Under the pieces are notes generated by a model that worked only from the letters and a program-made list of their open reading frames with translations, did no database searches and was not told where the DNA came from. The position numbers were made by a program, and so were the translations under genes. This document shows, one piece after another, positions 51,357 through 60,035 of a DNA stretch of 64,000 nucleotides (positions are counted from its first letter, which is position 1; the number at the start of each line of letters is the position of its first letter). The stretch spans positions 6,383,001-6,447,000 of the forward strand of contig NZ_PKFQ01000001.1 of the NCBI RefSeq assembly GCF_002939475.1, in the 5' to 3' direction. Source of the stretch: Streptomyces cinnamoneus (GTDB taxonomy: Bacteria > Actinomycetota > Actinomycetes > Streptomycetales > Streptomycetaceae).

Positions 51357-53830
51357 AGGGCCACGCCGTCGCGGCCCCGGCGGCGCTCACCCTGGCGGAC
51401 TACGCCGACCTGGCGCGGCGCGGCATGGACGCGGCGGTCTGGGACTTCCTCGCCGGCGGCGCCGGCGAGGAACGCACCCTCGCGGCCAACCTCGCCGCCT
51501 TCGGGCGGGTGCGGCTGCTGCCCCGCGTGCTGACCGGCGCCGGACGACCCGTCACCATGACGCGGATCCTCGGCCGCGACTGGGCGGCACCGGTCGGCAT
51601 CGCGCCCCTCGCCTACCACACGATGGCGGACCCGGAGGGGGAGACCGCGACGGCCCGCGCTGCGGGACGGGCCGGGCTGCCGCTGATCGTGAGCACCTTC
51701 GCCGGGCGGACCCTGGAGGACGTCGCCGCCGCCGCGGCCGGCGCCCCCCTGTGGCTCCAGGTCTACTGCTTCCGCGACCGCGACGTGACCCGGCGCCTGG
51801 TCGAACGGGCCGAGCGCGCCGGATTCGAGGCCCTGGTCCTCACCGCGGACGCCCCGCACCTGGGCCGGCGGCTGCGCGACCTGCGCAACGGCTTCCGGCT
51901 GCCCGCCGGCATCGGCCCGGCCAACCTGGAGGGCGCCGGCTTCGCCTCCCCCCGGGACCACTCCCTCATGGAGTTCGACCCCGGCCTCGACTGGTCAGCG
52001 GTGGCGTGGCTGCGGTCCGTCAGTTCCCTGCCGGTGCTGGTCAAGGGCGTTCTCACGGCCGCGGACGCCTGCCGCGCCGTAGAGGCCGGAGCGGCCGGCG
52101 TCGTCGTCTCCAACCACGGCGGCCGGCAGCTGGACGGCGCCGTCGCGACGCTCGACGCCCTCCCCGAGATCACCGCCGCGCTGGCGGGAGCCTGCCCCGT
52201 CCTGCTCGACGGCGGGGTGCGCCGCGGCGTGGACGTCCTGGCCGCGCTCGCCCTCGGCGCCGACGCGGTGCTCCTGGGACGGCCGGTCCTCGACGGGCTG
52301 GCCGTGGACGGAGCGTCAGGCGTCGCCCGGGTCCTGGACATCCTCGTCGGCGAACTGACCGACGCGATGAGCCTCTCCGGCCTCGGCTCGGTCGCGGACG
52401 CCACACCCGGCCTCGTCCGTCTCGCGACCGGCACCGCCGCCCCGGAACCGCCGCCGCCCGCCCCCGCCCGGAGCGCCGACGACCCGGAGGCGCCGCGGAC
52501 CGGCGACCTGCGCGGCGAGGACCTGCACGGAAGCCTGCGGGACCCGGTGCTCGACACGATGAACTTCCTCAACGAGATCACCCACCGCTACCCGGAGGCG
52601 GTTTCCTTCGCCCCCGGCCGCCCGTACGACCGCTTCTTCGACGTCGAACAGGTCTTCACGTCCCTGCGCCGCTACTGCGACCACCTCGCCGAGCAGGGAC
52701 AGACGCCCGAGCAGATCCGCGACGCCCTGTTCCAGTACGGCCCCACGAGCGGCAGGATCCGCGGCCTGATCGCCGACTGGCTGCGCGCCGACGAGGGCAT
52801 CGACGTGCCCGCGGAGTCCATCGTCGTCACCGTCGGATGCCAGGAGGCCATGGTCCTCGCGCTACGGGCGCTGGTCCAAGGCCCCCGGGACGCGCTGCTG
52901 GTCGCCAGCCCCTGCTACGTCGGGATCACCGGGGCGGCCCGGCTGCTCGACATCGACCCCACCCCCGTCGCCGAGCGCGAGGACGGCTTCCATCCCGCCG
53001 ACCTGGAGGCCGTGGTGCGCGCCGAGCGGGCGCGCGGCCGCCGGCCCCGGGCGTTCTACGTGGTGCCCGACCACGCCAACCCGTCCGGGAACACGATGTC
53101 GCTGGAGGCCCGGCACGAGCTCCTGGAGCTCGCCGGACGGCTGGACCTGCTGGTGCTGGAGGACAGCCCCTACCGGTTGGTCAGCCCCGGGATCCAGCTG
53201 CCCACGCTCAAGTCCCTGGACCGTGACCGCCGGGTGGTGCACCTCGGCTCGTTCTCCAAGACGCTCTTCCCCGGCGCACGCGTGGGATTCGCGGTCGCGG
53301 ACCAGACCGTCACCGACCGGGCGGGTGCGACCCGGCTGCTCGCCGACGAGCTCTCCAAGCTCAAGAGCATGGTCACGGTGAACACCTCGCCGCTGAGCCA
53401 GGCCGCCGTGGCGGGCATGCTGCTGGCCGCGGGCGGACGCGCCTCGCAGCTCAACGCCGGCACGGCGGCGCACTACGGCGAGGCGATGCGCGCCACCCTG
53501 CGGCGGCTGGACGCGTGCTTCGCCGAACCGCGCCGCGCCGGACTGAAGGTCCGCTGGAACAAGCCGGACGGGGGGTTCTTCCTCGTCGTCAAGGTCCCCT
53601 TCGTCGCCGACAACGCGGCGCTGGCGCGCTCGGCCCAGGACTTCGGCGTGATCTGGACGCCCATGGCGTACTTCTACCCGCAGGGCGGCGGCGAGCACGA
53701 GATCCGGCTGTCCGTGAGCTACCTGAGCCTGGCCGAGATCGACGAGGGCGTCGGCCGGCTCGCCGCGTTCATCGAGCACGAGAGCGAAACCGCGTCGGGC
53801 GCATCCGCCGACGCCGTCGAGGAAGGATGA
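51353..53830 (+). CDS. fusion of 4-hydroxymandelate oxidase (Hmo) and 4-hydroxyphenylglycine aminotransferase (HpgT)
   Basis: The 825-residue bifunctional protein begins with an FMN-dependent alpha-hydroxyacid oxidase (about 1-360: PVGIAPLAYH, VVVSNHGGRQLDGA with catalytic His, LLDGGVRRGVDVLAALALGADAVLLGRP in parts). After a Pro-rich linker (about 365-395) comes a fold-type I PLP aminotransferase (about 400-815) with Lys636 in LGSFSKTLFPGARVG and PDHANPSGN. Together they oxidise 4-hydroxymandelate to 4-hydroxyphenylglyoxylate and transaminate it to Hpg. Hmo and HpgT are separate proteins in vancomycin-type clusters; fused forms occur in some lipopeptide clusters. It overlaps hmaS by 4 nt. Confidence 0.88.
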   Translation: MKGHAVAAPAALTLADYADLARRGMDAAVWDFLAGGAGEERTLAANLAAFGRVRLLPRVLTGAGRPVTMTRILGRDWAAPVGIAPLAYHTMADPEGETATARAAGRAGLPLIVSTFAGRTLEDVAAAAAGAPLWLQVYCFRDRDVTRRLVERAERAGFEALVLTADAPHLGRRLRDLRNGFRLPAGIGPANLEGAGFASPRDHSLMEFDPGLDWSAVAWLRSVSSLPVLVKGVLTAADACRAVEAGAAGVVVSNHGGRQLDGAVATLDALPEITAALAGACPVLLDGGVRRGVDVLAALALGADAVLLGRPVLDGLAVDGASGVARVLDILVGELTDAMSLSGLGSVADATPGLVRLATGTAAPEPPPPAPARSADDPEAPRTGDLRGEDLHGSLRDPVLDTMNFLNEITHRYPEAVSFAPGRPYDRFFDVEQVFTSLRRYCDHLAEQGQTPEQIRDALFQYGPTSGRIRGLIADWLRADEGIDVPAESIVVTVGCQEAMVLALRALVQGPRDALLVASPCYVGITGAARLLDIDPTPVAEREDGFHPADLEAVVRAERARGRRPRAFYVVPDHANPSGNTMSLEARHELLELAGRLDLLVLEDSPYRLVSPGIQLPTLKSLDRDRRVVHLGSFSKTLFPGARVGFAVADQTVTDRAGATRLLADELSKLKSMVTVNTSPLSQAAVAGMLLAAGGRASQLNAGTAAHYGEAMRATLRRLDACFAEPRRAGLKVRWNKPDGGFFLVVKVPFVADNAALARSAQDFGVIWTPMAYFYPQGGGEHEIRLSVSYLSLAEIDEGVGRLAAFIEHESETASGASADAVEEG

Positions 53831-53898
53831 TCGTCATGGTCCGCGCAGGGTTCCCACCGCGCAGCAAGCCCCGCATGTGGGGGTGGACGTTCCGATGA
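53827..53898 (+). CDS. 23-codon overlapping micro-ORF between hmo-hpgT and dpgA
   Basis: The ATG at 53827 shares ATGA with the fused gene's stop, and the stop at 53896-53898 overlaps an in-frame ATG (53895) of dpgA. The peptide begins MIVMVRAGFPPRS and ends MWGWTFR. It may serve only to hand ribosomes from one gene to the next. Whether the peptide has a role is unknown. Confidence 0.35.
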   Translation: MIVMVRAGFPPRSKPRMWGWTFR

Positions 53899-55034
53899 GC
53901 GCAACAGTCACCCCGGACGACCGTCCGGCCGCGCCGCCCACCGGCCGCCGGCACCGGCGCCCGGACCCGGTGATCGCCGGGGTCGGCACCGCTGTCGCCG
54001 GAAACCCCTACTCCCAGGGCGAGTTACTGGACCTGTTCGCGATCAGCGACCCGAAGGTCCGCTCCGTCTTCTCCCACAGCGCCATCGAACGGCGCTTCCT
54101 GTCGGTCCCCCCGAGCGACGCCGACGGCTCGCCCGTTCCCGAACTCCAGGGCGAACTGCTGGCCAAGCACCGCAGGCTCGCCCTCGACATGGGCGGGCGT
54201 GCGCTCCAGGAGTCGCTGAAGAACGCCGGCCTCGACCTCTCCGGGCTCGGCTACCTGTGCTGCGTGACCACGACCGGCTTCCTCACCCCCGGACTCAGCG
54301 CCCTGCTGATCCGCGAGCTGGGCATCGACCCGGCCTGCCACCGCGTGGACGTCGTGGGCATGGGATGCAACGCGGGCCTGAACGCCCTGAACGCGACGGC
54401 CGCCTGGTCGGCCGCCCACCCCGGCCGGCTCGCCGTCATGCTGTGCGCCGAGGCGTGCTCCGCCGCGTACGTCATCGACGACTCGATGCGCACCGCGGTC
54501 GTCAACAGCCTGTTCGGCGACGGCGCCGCCGCCGTCGCCCTCCTGACCCCCGACGACGAGGACGCACCGCCCACGGCGGCCGGGGGAGCGGGCGGCCCGC
54601 GCGTGCTGTCCTTCGCCAGTCACCTCATCACCGACGCCGTCGACGCGATGCGCTTCGACTGGGACGACCGGCAGGGACGGTTCAGCTTCTTCCTCGACCC
54701 GGAGATCCCCTATGTGGTCGGCGCCCACGCCGAGCGGGTCGTCGACCGGCTGCTGTCCGACGCGGGCCTGCGCCGCGGGGACGTCGCCCACTGGCTCGTG
54801 CACTCGGGCGGCAAGAAGGTCATCGACGCCGTGCGCGTCAACCTCGGCCTGACCCGCCACGACGTGCGGCACACCACCGGCGTGCTGCGCGACTACGGCA
54901 ACCTCTCCAGCGGTTCCTTCCTGTTCTCCTACGAGCGGCTGCTCCACGAAGGCGTCGCCGCGCCCGGCGACTACGGAGTGCTGATGACCATGGGCCCCGG
55001 ATCGACGATCGAAACGGCGCTGGTCCAGTGGTGA
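53877..55034 (+). CDS. dpgA: DpgA, type III PKS forming 3,5-dihydroxyphenylacetyl-CoA
   Basis: The 385-residue chalcone-synthase-fold enzyme has its nucleophile at Cys164 in VGMGCNAGLNALN, His and Asn in the later blocks (HWLVHSGGKKVID, VLRDYGNLSSGSFLF) and the GPGSTIE end. DpgA joins four malonyl-CoA. The N-terminus VGVDVPMS matches the MGVDVSM start I recall for balhimycin-type DpgA, so GTG 53877 is preferred over ATG 53895. Codon 50 is TTA (54024-54026), which makes translation bldA-dependent. dpgB overlaps its stop. Confidence 0.92.
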   Translation: MGVDVPMSATVTPDDRPAAPPTGRRHRRPDPVIAGVGTAVAGNPYSQGELLDLFAISDPKVRSVFSHSAIERRFLSVPPSDADGSPVPELQGELLAKHRRLALDMGGRALQESLKNAGLDLSGLGYLCCVTTTGFLTPGLSALLIRELGIDPACHRVDVVGMGCNAGLNALNATAAWSAAHPGRLAVMLCAEACSAAYVIDDSMRTAVVNSLFGDGAAAVALLTPDDEDAPPTAAGGAGGPRVLSFASHLITDAVDAMRFDWDDRQGRFSFFLDPEIPYVVGAHAERVVDRLLSDAGLRRGDVAHWLVHSGGKKVIDAVRVNLGLTRHDVRHTTGVLRDYGNLSSGSFLFSYERLLHEGVAAPGDYGVLMTMGPGSTIETALVQW

Positions 55035-55708
55035 CGGCCCCGTCCACCGGCCGTCAGGTGATCAGGATCGACGGCACCCGGCCGCCGTCGGCCGGCCTCG
55101 TCGCCGCCGTCACCGCGGCGTGCGAGCGGGTGGAGGACCGCGGCACGCCCACGCGGGTGGTCGTCGAGGCGTCGGGCGCTCCCGACGGGGAGTGGACCCG
55201 CGGTCTGACGCCCGGACTGGTCGGCAAGTGGGAGCGCGCTCTGCGCCGGCTGGAACGGCTGCCCGCCGCCACCGTCGCGGTCGCGACCGGCGACTGCGGC
55301 GGTACGGCCCTGGACGCCCTGCTCGCCGCCGACCACCGCGTCGTCTCCCCGGACACCCGCCTGGTGCTGCCGGTGGCGGCCGGGGCCCCCTGGCCCGGCA
55401 TGGCGCTCTACCGGCTGGTGCGGGAGGGCGGCGGCACCGGCGCGGTCCGCCGGGCGATCCTCTTCGGCGCTCCCCTGGAGGCGGCCGACGCGCTGGCGCT
55501 GCACCTGGTGCACGCCGTCAGCGACGACCTGCCGGGCGCGCTGGAGGCGGCCGACGGTCTGGCCGGGCGGGTGCCCGGTGCGGAACTGGCGATACGACGC
55601 CAGTTGATGCTCGACGCGTCCAGCGTCGGCTTCGAGGAGGCCCTCGGCGCGCACCTGGCCGCGTGCGACCGCGCGCTGCGGCAGACGGACGCGGGAACGG
55701 CGCCATGA
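55031..55708 (+). CDS. dpgB: DpgB-like enoyl-CoA hydratase homologue
   Basis: The 225-residue crotonase-fold protein with GDCGGTALDALLAADHRVV and PGMALYRLVREGG is shorter than normal crotonases. In glycopeptide producers DpgB raises DpgA output and helps water loss during ring formation. GTG 55031 shares GTGA with dpgA; GTG 55028 is adjacent. In known clusters dpgC and dpgD follow at once, but here only a 16-residue frame does (55705-55755). Confidence 0.85.
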   Translation: MTAPSTGRQVIRIDGTRPPSAGLVAAVTAACERVEDRGTPTRVVVEASGAPDGEWTRGLTPGLVGKWERALRRLERLPAATVAVATGDCGGTALDALLAADHRVVSPDTRLVLPVAAGAPWPGMALYRLVREGGGTGAVRRAILFGAPLEAADALALHLVHAVSDDLPGALEAADGLAGRVPGAELAIRRQLMLDASSVGFEEALGAHLAACDRALRQTDAGTAP

Positions 55709-55755
55709 CGGCGATCGTCCGGCGCCGCGCCGCCACCGCCGGGCTTCACGGCTGA
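55705..55755 (+). pseudogene. 16-residue frame at the usual position of dpgC
   Basis: ATG 55705 shares ATGA with the dpgB stop, exactly as a coupled next gene would, but the frame ends after 16 residues (MTAIVRRRAATAGLHG). It could be the scar of a lost dpgC or chance. Confidence 0.3.
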
Positions 55756-55896
55756 CGGAAACACCGGGCCACGGCGGCGGAAGTGCCCAGGCCCGAACAT
55801 CTTGATCGAGTACGGCGCGCCATGACAGAGTTCATTCGAAAACACCTTTGAGTGTGACAGGCCGCGTCATCGGAATCCCGGGATGGTGGTACTGAA
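55709..55896 (+). promoter_or_regulatory. gap before the beta-hydroxylase gene
   Basis: A 188-bp region with A/T-rich parts (for example TTCATTCGAAAACACCTTTG). It should contain a second promoter for the hydroxylase-to-NRPS row. No gene other than the 16-residue frame is supported. Confidence 0.4.
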
Positions 55897-57480
55897 ATGC
55901 AAGGCGGCGAGAAATTCCTGAAATCACGCGTCATCATTGAGCCGCTGGTCGACCGGTTCTACGCGTGGTTCCACACGGTGGCGCCGGTCCAGGCCTCGAT
56001 GAACCTGGCACGACTCCAGGTTCCGCTTCTCGAGTCGTATCTGCAGTCCCCCGAGAGCCACGTCGTGGCCAGCAACAACCCCGACCTGCGCGGCGGTTAT
56101 TTCGTGAACATCCCCGAGGAGCGCAGCGACGAGGTGCGCGAGCTGCTCGACTCGATCCGCAAGGAACGCGCCGGAATGCTCGAATTCGCCGCCGCGGTCG
56201 CCGAGGCCGAGGAACTGCTGCGGCAGAACGCCACCGGGTTCGACCTGACGCCCCTCTACCCCAAGCTGCCCAAGGCCCTGTCCGGGCTGGTGGAGCTGGC
56301 GTACGACACCGGCAACCAGGCCTCGGTGCGGTTCGTCGAGCCCCTCGCGTACCACAGCCCGGCGTACACCGAGGAGCGGCAGTCGGTGCAACTGTCCCTG
56401 GAACCGGGCGTCGAGCGCCCGTTCATCCTGAGCACCCCCCGGCTGCCCGCGCCCGACGTCCTGGAACTGGCCGTCCCCTTCCGGCACCAGGGCCTGGCGG
56501 ACCTCTTCCGGGCGCGGATCCGGCCCACCACCGAGGCCGCCCTGCGCGAGGCCCTGGAACTGGACGACGCGCAGGCCGCGCTGCTGCCCGGGCTGCTGGC
56601 CGACGAGCCGGCCGGCTCTCCCGACCGGCACATCGACGCCGGAGGCCGGATCCGCTACTTCGGCCACGCCTGCCTGCTGCTGCAGAGCCCCGGCGCGGCG
56701 ATCCTGACCGACCCCTTCATCAGCGCCGACGGCTCGCACGGCGACCGCTTCACCTACGACGACCTGCCCGACCACATCGACCTGGTGCTCATCACCCACG
56801 GCCACCAGGACCACATCGTGCTGGAGACCCTGCTCCAGCTGCGGGGCCGGGTCGGCGCGGTCGTCGTCCCGCGGGCCTCCCGCGGCAACCTGGTGGACCC
56901 CTCCGTCGGGCTCTACCTGCGGCACCTGGGCCTTCCCGTGGTCGAGGTGGACGACTTCGACGAGGTGCCCTTCCCGGGCGGCGAGGTCGTGGCCACCCCC
57001 TTCCTCGGCGAGCACTGCGACCTGGACATCCGCGCCAAGTCGACCTACTGGGTGCGGCTGGCCGGCAAGTCCGTCTACGTCGGCGCCGACTCCTCCGGCA
57101 TCGACCCCGGGCTCTACCGCTACGTGCGCGAGCACCTGGGCACCGCCGACATGGCCTTCCTCGGCATGGAGTGCGACGGCGCCCCGCTCACCTGGCTCTA
57201 CCGGGCCCTGCTGACCCGGCCGGTGCCCAAGAAGATGAGCGGCTCCCGCAAGCTCTCCGGCTCCGACGCCGCGCAGGCCGCCGCCATCATGACGGAGTTC
57301 GGCGCCCGTGAGGCGTACGTCTACGCCATGGGCGAGGAGGAGTGGCTCGGCCACGTCATGGCCACCACCTACGACGAGGACACCTACCAGCTCCAGCAGA
57401 TCGACGAGTTCCTCACCTGGTGCGCCGACCGTGGAATACCCGCCGAGCACCTCCTCAACAAACGTGAATGGCGCTGGTGA
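55897..57480 (+). CDS. CmlA-type diiron beta-hydroxylase (metallo-beta-lactamase fold)
   Basis: The 527-residue protein has the CmlA plan: an all-helix N-domain (about 1-230: IIEPLVDRFYAWFHTVAPVQASMNLAR...) and a C-terminal metallo-beta-lactamase fold (about 245-500). Metal ligands are visible as H301-G-H303-Q-D305-H306, Glu372 in LGEHCDL and Asp398 in VGADSSG, which is the CmlA set (Glu in place of the usual third His). CmlA hydroxylates the beta carbon of an NRPS-bound amino acid; in ramoplanin a homologue acts on Asn. Here the likely target is PCP-bound Asp, Asn or an aromatic residue. Confidence 0.87.
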   Translation: MQGGEKFLKSRVIIEPLVDRFYAWFHTVAPVQASMNLARLQVPLLESYLQSPESHVVASNNPDLRGGYFVNIPEERSDEVRELLDSIRKERAGMLEFAAAVAEAEELLRQNATGFDLTPLYPKLPKALSGLVELAYDTGNQASVRFVEPLAYHSPAYTEERQSVQLSLEPGVERPFILSTPRLPAPDVLELAVPFRHQGLADLFRARIRPTTEAALREALELDDAQAALLPGLLADEPAGSPDRHIDAGGRIRYFGHACLLLQSPGAAILTDPFISADGSHGDRFTYDDLPDHIDLVLITHGHQDHIVLETLLQLRGRVGAVVVPRASRGNLVDPSVGLYLRHLGLPVVEVDDFDEVPFPGGEVVATPFLGEHCDLDIRAKSTYWVRLAGKSVYVGADSSGIDPGLYRYVREHLGTADMAFLGMECDGAPLTWLYRALLTRPVPKKMSGSRKLSGSDAAQAAAIMTEFGAREAYVYAMGEEEWLGHVMATTYDEDTYQLQQIDEFLTWCADRGIPAEHLLNKREWRW

Positions 57481-57532
57481 AAGACCCGCTCTTCGACGAC
57501 TCCCCAGCACGGGCGACGGAAAGGAAAAGACA

Positions 57533-57745
57533 GTGACGAACCCGTTCGAGGACCCCGACGCCGAATACCTCGTCCTGGTCAACGACGAGAACCAGCACTC
57601 CCTCTGGCCGGTCTTCGCCGACGTTCCCGAGGGCTGGCGGGCGGTTTTCGGAAAGGCCGGCCGCCAGGACTGCCTCGACTACATAGAGAAGTCCTGGACC
57701 GACATGCGCCCCAAGAGCCTCATCGAGGCCATGGAGAAGAACTGA
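57533..57745 (+). CDS. MbtH-family NRPS partner
   Basis: The 70-residue protein has the complete MbtH signature: NPFEDPDAEYLVLVNDENQHSLWP, then PEGW, and SWTDMRPKSL. It binds and activates NRPS adenylation domains. GTG 57533 lies 7-8 nt after AAAGGAA. It is followed by a perfect 10-bp hairpin. Confidence 0.95.
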   Translation: MTNPFEDPDAEYLVLVNDENQHSLWPVFADVPEGWRAVFGKAGRQDCLDYIEKSWTDMRPKSLIEAMEKN

Positions 57746-57765
57746 CGCCACTCCGCCCGCGGCTC

Positions 57766-57792
57766 CCGGCACCGGAACGCAACCGGTGCCGG
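57766..57792 (+). terminator. hairpin between mbtH and the FAAL gene
   Basis: CCGGCACCGG and CCGGTGCCGG form an exact 10-bp stem with a 7-nt loop. It may end part of the transcripts and so lower the level of the genes downstream relative to mbtH. Confidence 0.55.
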
Positions 57793-57865
57793 CCCCCGGT
57801 GGAGAACCCCTTTCGGTGAACAACCTTTCCGGAGCCGGCGCAGGCTGGTGGGCGGAGGAAATGCC

Positions 57866-59683
57866 GTGACATGCGATCTCTCCGAATACCGGAACGTGGG
57901 CGAGGCGTTCACCGGACGCGTCGCCGCGCACCCCGGTAGGACCGCGCTGACCATCCACCGGGCGTCCGGCGACGCGCCCCCGCAGCGGCTCACCTTCGCG
58001 CAGCTCGCCGCCCGCGCGCAGGCCCGCGCGCGACACCTCGGTGAACGACTGGCGCCGGGAGAGCGGGTGCTCCTCGCCCTGCCGACCGGTACGGAGTTCG
58101 TGGAGGTCTACCTCGCCTGCCTGTTCGCCGGGCTGGTCGCCGTGCCGGTGCCCGCGCCCGGCGGCTCGACGACCGCCGCCGACCGCGTCACGGCGATCGC
58201 CCGCGACTGTGCCCCGGCCCTGGCCGTCACCGTCGGGGACGACCGGGAGGCGCTCGCCGTGAGCCTGCGGGAGCACGGCCTCGGACCCCTACCGGTCGAG
58301 GCGGCCCCGCCCGTCGAGGACGCCGGGCCCTTCGAGGGCGGCGCGGACGCGGGCCGCGGACGACGCGACGACGCCCGCGTCCCGGGCGTCGGCCGGGACA
58401 CCCTCGCGGTCCTCCAGTACAGCTCGGGGTCCACCGGCGACCCCAAAGGCGTGATGCTCGAACACGGGCACATCCTCGCCAACACCGCCGCGTTCCAGGA
58501 GGCCACCGGCCTCGGCCCCGACGACTCGTTCGGCATATGGATGCCGCTGCACCACGACATGGGACTGTTCGGCCAGCTCACCGCGGCGCTGCTGCTCGGA
58601 GCCCCCATCGTGCTCATGCCCGCCGCGGACTTCCTCCGCCGGCCGATGGAATGGTTCCGGATGATCGACCGGTACCGGCTGACCGTCACCGCGGCCCCCG
58701 ACTTCGCCTACGAACTGTGCGCACGGCTCGCCACCGACGACAGCCTGGGCGAACTCGACCTGTCCTCGCTGCGCGTCGCCTTCGACGGATCCGAACCGAT
58801 CCACGTACCCACCATGACCGCGTTCACCGAGCGCTTCGCCCGCGCCGGACTGGCCCCCGGCGTCCTCTGCCCCGCCTACGGCATGGCGGAGGCCACGGTG
58901 TTCGCGTCGACGCACCCCGTCGGGACGCCCCCCACGGTGCTCACCGTGGACCCCCACCACCTCGAGTCCGCCGGGCGCCCCGCACTGCGGCCCCTCTCCG
59001 ACGGACCCGGCAGGCAGCTCACCGGCGTCGGCAGGCCCCGCACCCCGGAGATACGGATCGTCGACCCGGACACCCGCCACGAACTGCCCGCCGGCGCGAT
59101 CGGGGAGGTCTGGTTGCGCGGCCCCAACGTCGGCCGCGGCTACTGGAACCAGCCCGGACCGAGCGCGCGGGTCTTCGCCGCCCGCCTCGCGGACGCCGCC
59201 CCCGGCGATGGCGGCTGGCTGCGCACCGGCGACCTGGGAGCCCTGCTCGACGGCGAACTCTTCGTCACCGGACGCCTCAAGGAACTGCTGATCGTCCGCG
59301 GGCGCAACCTCTTCCCGCAGGACATCGAGCAGCGTGCCCGCGCCGCCCACGAGGCCCTGACCGGATTCTTCGGCGCGGCCTTCGGGGTGCAGGCGCCCGA
59401 CGAGCGCATCGTGCTCGTGCACGAGGTCAGCCCCAAGGTCCCGGCCGGGGACCTGCCCACCGTCGCCACGACCGTCGCCCGGGAACTCACGCTCGACCTC
59501 GGCGTGCCGGTGCGCAACGTCGTCCTGGTGCGCCGCGGCGCGGTGCGCCGGACGACCAGCGGCAAGATCAAACGCGCCGAGATGCGGCAGCGGTTCCTCA
59601 CGGGCGGCATCGCCGCCCTGCACGCCGAGGTCGAGCCCGCCGTGCGGCGGCTCGCCCCGAGCGGTGCCGGCGCGTCCGCGTGA
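57866..59683 (+). CDS. fatty acyl-AMP ligase (FAAL)
   Basis: The 605-residue ligase has the acyl-AMP P-loop YSSGSTGDPKGVMLEH, WMPLHHDMGL (the FAAL/FACL insertion-proximal block), PAYGMAEATV, GWLRTGDLGAL and TTSGKIKR at the end. Presence of the FAAL insertion cannot be measured by eye, but the type matches FadD32-like enzymes. It should load a fatty acid on the ACP encoded just downstream, for delivery to the starter C domain. GTG 57866 follows GGAGGA at 6 nt. Confidence 0.88.
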   Translation: MTCDLSEYRNVGEAFTGRVAAHPGRTALTIHRASGDAPPQRLTFAQLAARAQARARHLGERLAPGERVLLALPTGTEFVEVYLACLFAGLVAVPVPAPGGSTTAADRVTAIARDCAPALAVTVGDDREALAVSLREHGLGPLPVEAAPPVEDAGPFEGGADAGRGRRDDARVPGVGRDTLAVLQYSSGSTGDPKGVMLEHGHILANTAAFQEATGLGPDDSFGIWMPLHHDMGLFGQLTAALLLGAPIVLMPAADFLRRPMEWFRMIDRYRLTVTAAPDFAYELCARLATDDSLGELDLSSLRVAFDGSEPIHVPTMTAFTERFARAGLAPGVLCPAYGMAEATVFASTHPVGTPPTVLTVDPHHLESAGRPALRPLSDGPGRQLTGVGRPRTPEIRIVDPDTRHELPAGAIGEVWLRGPNVGRGYWNQPGPSARVFAARLADAAPGDGGWLRTGDLGALLDGELFVTGRLKELLIVRGRNLFPQDIEQRARAAHEALTGFFGAAFGVQAPDERIVLVHEVSPKVPAGDLPTVATTVARELTLDLGVPVRNVVLVRRGAVRRTTSGKIKRAEMRQRFLTGGIAALHAEVEPAVRRLAPSGAGASA

Positions 59684-59751
59684 CGCCGCCGCCCCCGCGA
59701 GACCCACGTGATCCGACCGCCCGGCGCTTCGGCGCCGAGAAGGGAACCGTC

Positions 59752-60024
59752 GTGACCCAGACCGACCTGACGCCCGCTGCGCGCGCACCCGAAAGCATCG
59801 GGGCCTGGCTGGTCGAGCGCGTCGCCCACTACGTCCAGCTGCCGGTCGAGGAGATCGACCCCGACGCCTCGCCCCTGGAGTACGGCCTCGACTCCCTGTA
59901 CGCCGTCGTGCTCTGCGGCGACATCGAGGACACCTGGGGCCTGGCCGTCGAACCGGACCTGGTCTGGGAGGCCGACACGCTCGCCGTGCTCGGCGCGCGG
60001 CTCGCGGACCTGCGGAACCGGTGA
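59752..60024 (+). CDS. acyl carrier protein for the lipid starter
   Basis: The 90-residue ACP has its phosphopantetheine Ser48 in LEYGLDSLYAV. GTG 59752 has AAGGGAA before it; a GTG at 59680 that overlaps the FAAL stop would add 24 residues and cannot be excluded. Position between FAAL and the NRPS predicts that it carries the fatty acid. Confidence 0.87.
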   Translation: MTQTDLTPAARAPESIGAWLVERVAHYVQLPVEEIDPDASPLEYGLDSLYAVVLCGDIEDTWGLAVEPDLVWEADTLAVLGARLADLRNR

Positions 60025-60035
60025 GGCGGACGGAC

